From Saccharopolyspora soli (GTDB lineage Bacteria > Actinomycetota > Actinomycetes > Mycobacteriales > Pseudonocardiaceae), in assembly GCF_022678645.1 (NCBI RefSeq), contig NZ_JALBWV010000017.1:84683-148682 (forward strand): a stretch of DNA of 64,000 nucleotides. The letters run 5' to 3'. Made by a program: the position numbers and the translations under genes. The notes beneath the pieces are model-generated. The model saw only the letters and a list, made by a program, of their open reading frames with translations. It ran no database searches and was not told the origin of the DNA. Each line of letters opens with the position of its first letter. Positions within the stretch are counted from its first letter, which is position 1. Below, piece after piece: positions 61,197-64,000 of the stretch.

Positions 61197-61218
61197 GGCG
61201 ATTTCGCTCGAAACCGCC
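61197..61218. terminator. hairpin, repeat family C
   Basis: GGCGATTTCG pairs with CGAAACCGCC (one mismatch) with a very short loop between the ends of the convergent stress-protein and flavoprotein genes. Confidence 0.55.
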
Positions 61219-61251
61219 CGCGAGACAACGCAGGTGTGGTGTGCGGCGAGA

Positions 61252-62475
61252 TCAGCCGCGGCTGGCGAGGCGTTGGAATGCGCGGAGGTCGAAGCCCGGC
61301 ACCGTTGCTTCGTCGAGGCGGAGGACGTGACCAGCCGCGAGCAGTCGGCGGGCTGCCATGTGGTCCGCCGGGCGGTTCACCGATTCGACGGCCACCAGCC
61401 GGTCCTGCCGGAACGCCAGCACCGAGAACTTGCCCTCGTCGGGCTCGCCGATCAGGTGGGTCCGGTCGTGCCCGGCCGCGAGTCCGGCGATCTGCAGCTT
61501 GAGCTCGTCCTGGTGGCTCCAGAACCAGGGGAGGCTCCGGTACTCGTCGACGGTGCCGGTGGCGATCTGCTCGGCCACGTGCTGTGCCTGGTCGACGGCG
61601 TTCTGCACCGACTCCAAACGCACCACCGACCCGCTGTGCGCGCTGGGAAAACGAGCGCAGTCGCCGATCGCCGACACCGCCGGATCGGCCGTGCGCAGGG
61701 TCCCGTCGACCAGGATCCCGTTGTCCACGGCGAGCCCGCAGTCCCGCGCGAGCTCGTCGCGGGGCAGCACGCCCGCACCGATGACCACGAGATCGGCCGG
61801 GAAGACCCGTCCTTCCGGCGTGCGGACCCCGGTCACCCGGCCGTCCTCGCCGACGAATTCCTCGGCCACGTGGGCGAATCGGAGGTCCACGCCGCGTTCC
61901 TGGTGCGCTCGCCCGAAGAACTCCGACATGTCCGCCGTGACCACGCGCCCCATCAACCGGTCGGTCGCCTCGAACACCACGACCTCGGCGTGCGCGGCGA
62001 AAGCGGTGGCCAACTCCAGGCCGATGAACCCGCCGCCGATGATCACGATGGACTCGGCTCCGGTCATGCGGGACCGGATTTCGCGGGCATCGGCGAGATC
62101 GCGCAAGGTGCACACCCCGGCCAACTGCTCGCCGGGGATGCCAAGCGGCCGAGGCCGGGCGCCGGTGGCCAGCACCAAGTGGTCCCAGCGCAGTTCCCGA
62201 CCGTCGTCGAAACCGACGATCCGCGCCTCCCGGTCGATCGCGATGATCCGATGCCCGGTCAACAGCTCGATCGCGTTGTCGGCGTAGAAGGACTGCGCGC
62301 GCAGCGGCGCCGAACCTTCGTCGGACACGAGGAAGGATTTGGACAACGGCGGGCGCTGGTAGGGCAATTCGGCTTCGGCTCCGACCAGCACGATCCGTTC
62401 GGCGTAGCCCTCGCGGCGCAGCGAGGCGGCGGTCTGGGCACCGGCTTGACCGGCCCCGACGATCACTGCTGTCAC
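61252..62475 (-). CDS. ferredoxin/rubredoxin reductase-like FAD flavoprotein
   Basis: 407 residues. FAD-binding GAGQAG at 7-12, YQRPPLSKSFL, LATGARPRPL, NAD-binding GGGFIGLELA and the second FAD motif VSAIGDCARF, then a C-terminal interface domain with PWFWSHQDELKLQIAGL: the layout of putidaredoxin reductase-type enzymes that feed ferredoxins of P450 or ring-hydroxylating systems. No ferredoxin gene is adjacent. GTG 62475 has CGGAG upstream. It is divergent from the alcohol dehydrogenase gene. Confidence 0.88.
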   Translation of the reverse strand: MTAVIVGAGQAGAQTAASLRREGYAERIVLVGAEAELPYQRPPLSKSFLVSDEGSAPLRAQSFYADNAIELLTGHRIIAIDREARIVGFDDGRELRWDHLVLATGARPRPLGIPGEQLAGVCTLRDLADAREIRSRMTGAESIVIIGGGFIGLELATAFAAHAEVVVFEATDRLMGRVVTADMSEFFGRAHQERGVDLRFAHVAEEFVGEDGRVTGVRTPEGRVFPADLVVIGAGVLPRDELARDCGLAVDNGILVDGTLRTADPAVSAIGDCARFPSAHSGSVVRLESVQNAVDQAQHVAEQIATGTVDEYRSLPWFWSHQDELKLQIAGLAAGHDRTHLIGEPDEGKFSVLAFRQDRLVAVESVNRPADHMAARRLLAAGHVLRLDEATVPGFDLRAFQRLASRG

Positions 62476-62694
62476 TGCTGCTCCGCCGAGGCCGTGGTGA
62501 CGTGTTGCCAGCTCGATCCGCTCCCGGTCGAGGTGCGATGCCGGATTTCGTCTTCTCCATCGGTCACCTCCGGCAGCCTAGCCGCGTCGAGCGGTGCAGC
62601 GGCGATCAACCCTTGACGGGGTTCCCCCGGTTTTCCATGCTCAGGAAGCCATACGTGACCTTGACCTGGTTCGCCCATTCGACGAGGAGTGGCT

Positions 62695-63822
62695 ATGAAG
62701 ACCAAGGCGGCAGTGCTGCACGGTCCCGGCAAGGACTGGGAAATCGACGAGATCGACCTGGGTGACCCGGTGGCCGGTGAGGTGCAGGTGCGGCTGGCGG
62801 CCTCGGGACTGTGCCACTCCGACGAGCACCTGCGCACCGGCGCGAGCCCGGCCGCGTCCTACCCGGCGCTGGGCGGGCACGAGGGCGCCGGAGTGATCAC
62901 CAAGGTCGGCACAGACGTCTCCGGCTTGCGGGAAGGCGACCACGTCGTGCTGGCGTTCATCCCCGGCTGCGGGACGTGTCGGCCCTGTGCGCGCGGGATG
63001 CAGAACCTCTGCGACGCCGGTGCCAGCCTGCTCACCGGCAAGGCGATCTCCGACGGAACGTACCGGGTGAGCCTGCGCGGCAAGCCGGTCGTGCCGATGT
63101 GCCTGCTCGGGACCTTCGCGCCGTACGTGACGGTCAACCAGGCGTCGGTGATCAAGATCGAGAACGACATTCCGCTGGACAAGGCTGCATTGCTGGGCTG
63201 CGGAGTGTCCACCGGGTGGGGTTCGGCCACCGAGATCGGCGATACCCGCGCCGGGGACACGGTGGTCGTCGTCGGCGTTGGTGGTGTCGGCATCAACGCC
63301 GTGCAGGGCGCGGCCGCGGCAGGCGCTCGCTACGTGATCGCGGTCGACCCGGTGGCGTTCAAGCGGGAGAAGGCGCTGGAACTGGGTGCCACGCACGCCT
63401 TCACGTCGATGGACGAAGCGGCGGCGCCGATCGCCGAGCTGACCTGGGGGCAGAACGCCAACACCACGATCCTGACCATCGGCGACCTCCTGGGCGAGCA
63501 CCTGCAACCCGCGCTTGACCTGACCGGCAAGGGCGGCCAGGTGGTGGTCACGGGGATGGGCGATGCGAAGCAGATCGACGCGTCGCTGTCCCTGCACCAG
63601 CTGACACTGCTGCAGAAGCGGGTGCAGGGCGCGATCTTCGGCGGCGTCAGCCCGCGCACCCAGATCCCGCGGCTGCTGGAGCTCTACCGGCACGGCACGC
63701 TGAAGCTGGACGAGTTGGTCACCACCACCTACCGGCTCGAAGACATCAACACCGGCTACCAGGACATGCTCGACGGAAAGAACTTGCGCGGCATGATCCG
63801 CTACGGCGAGTCCGACTACTGA
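62695..63822 (+). CDS. NDMA-dependent (mycofactocin-linked) zinc alcohol dehydrogenase
   Basis: 375-residue zinc MDR alcohol dehydrogenase. Catalytic zinc at Cys40 (GLCHSDEH) and His62 (GGHEGAG) plus a late Cys in LGCGVSTGWG; structural zinc at Cys92, 95, 98 and 106; Rossmann GVGGVGINAVQGA. The sequence follows the NDMA-dependent group, in which NAD stays bound and the redox partner is mycofactocin or an artificial acceptor. GAGGAG precedes ATG 62695. No mycofactocin synthesis genes are in the window. Confidence 0.82.
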   Translation: MKTKAAVLHGPGKDWEIDEIDLGDPVAGEVQVRLAASGLCHSDEHLRTGASPAASYPALGGHEGAGVITKVGTDVSGLREGDHVVLAFIPGCGTCRPCARGMQNLCDAGASLLTGKAISDGTYRVSLRGKPVVPMCLLGTFAPYVTVNQASVIKIENDIPLDKAALLGCGVSTGWGSATEIGDTRAGDTVVVVGVGGVGINAVQGAAAAGARYVIAVDPVAFKREKALELGATHAFTSMDEAAAPIAELTWGQNANTTILTIGDLLGEHLQPALDLTGKGGQVVVTGMGDAKQIDASLSLHQLTLLQKRVQGAIFGGVSPRTQIPRLLELYRHGTLKLDELVTTTYRLEDINTGYQDMLDGKNLRGMIRYGESDY

Positions 63823-63830
63823 CCGCACCA

Positions 63831-63926
63831 CGTGAGTGCGAAAGCCCGTGGGAGCCGACCACACCTTGTTGCCCCACCGGGTGACGAGAAATGAGGTGAG
63901 GGGCACCTTTCACCAACTTACTTGGT
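63831..63926. repeat. left arms of one family A and one family B repeat, right arms missing
   Basis: CGTGAGTGCGAAAGCC (63832 on) is the left arm seen at 13958, but no complementary arm follows. GTGAGGGGCACC...CTTACTTGGT (63896-63926) is the left arm and centre of family B; after 63926 the sequence departs from the palindrome. Both are therefore broken at the window's right end. Confidence 0.5.
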
Positions 63927-64000
63927 TGTCGTGTCTCGGTTGGTTTGTCGCTGGTGGGTCTTGGGTGATGTGGCACAAGGCTAGGCGGCTGGGGTGAGGG

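Noticed and set aside
1288..63926. Recurrent repeats considered as CRISPR
   Set aside because: Copies are kilobases apart, palindromic over their whole length and without regular spacers or cas genes.

Overview
The window is high-GC, densely coded actinobacterial DNA. Gene content (TetR-regulated acyl-CoA catabolism, an NDMA-dependent alcohol dehydrogenase, DUF397 and AbiEi/DUF559 remnants, MHS-family transporters, GTG starts with GGAGG-type ribosome sites) fits a Pseudonocardiales chromosome, most like Saccharopolyspora; the genus is an inference. No rRNA, tRNA, CRISPR array, phage or intact transposon was seen.

Layout. 0-4 kb: TetR tail, a dienelactone hydrolase and a large NTPase/TPR protein with a RHIM-like N-terminal motif. 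4-12 kb: minus-strand operon A (MHS transporter, acyl-CoA dehydrogenase, ADP-forming acyl-CoA synthetase, a DUF35-thiolase fusion, SDR) with a divergent LysR gene. 12-15.5 kb: an MFS gene and a decayed stretch holding a DUF397 remnant, a multiply frameshifted AbiEi/DUF559 gene and a large hairpin element. 15.5-24 kb: UxaA-type dehydratase, M20 peptidase, an MFS-R2lox-SCP2 operon, a GlxA-type regulator, a secreted His/Asp-rich peptide and an isochorismatase-fold hydrolase. 24-35.5 kb: SDR and DHA2 transporter, another SDR, a DddA-like deaminase toxin with Imm1, thioesterase, TetR, and plus-strand operon B (acyl-CoA dehydrogenase, thiolase-like protein, DUF35, ADP-forming acyl-CoA synthetase). 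35.5-44 kb: secreted M14 carboxypeptidase, Tat-exported PhoD, SixA, AidB-like dehydrogenase, three GNATs. 44-51 kb: two tandem non-canonical Nramp-family transporters, a DUF4383 protein, an unaccompanied molybdenum hydroxylase large subunit and a CGNR regulator. 51-64 kb: Asp-nucleophile hydrolase, MHS transporter, NUDIX, DinB2-like polymerase, Lrp with a divergent AceE-like enzyme, DUF2236 oxygenase, SbnB-like dehydrogenase, universal stress protein, ferredoxin-reductase-like flavoprotein and NDMA-dependent alcohol dehydrogenase.

How the genes work together. Operons A and B encode the same chemistry twice, and the thiolase-like partners lack both catalytic cysteines, as in Ltp2-type aldolases that work with DUF35 proteins. 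A palindrome of the form YTAGAR-N5-YTCTAG sits before operon B, the SDR at 26450, the MFS-R2lox-SCP2 operon and (degenerate) the DHA2 transporter, which suggests one regulon, most simply of the TetR gene next to operon B. A second palindrome, TTCAY-ATYC-GTGAA, precedes the UxaA gene and both Nramp-like genes. Three families of hairpin repeats lie mostly between genes, many at gene ends.
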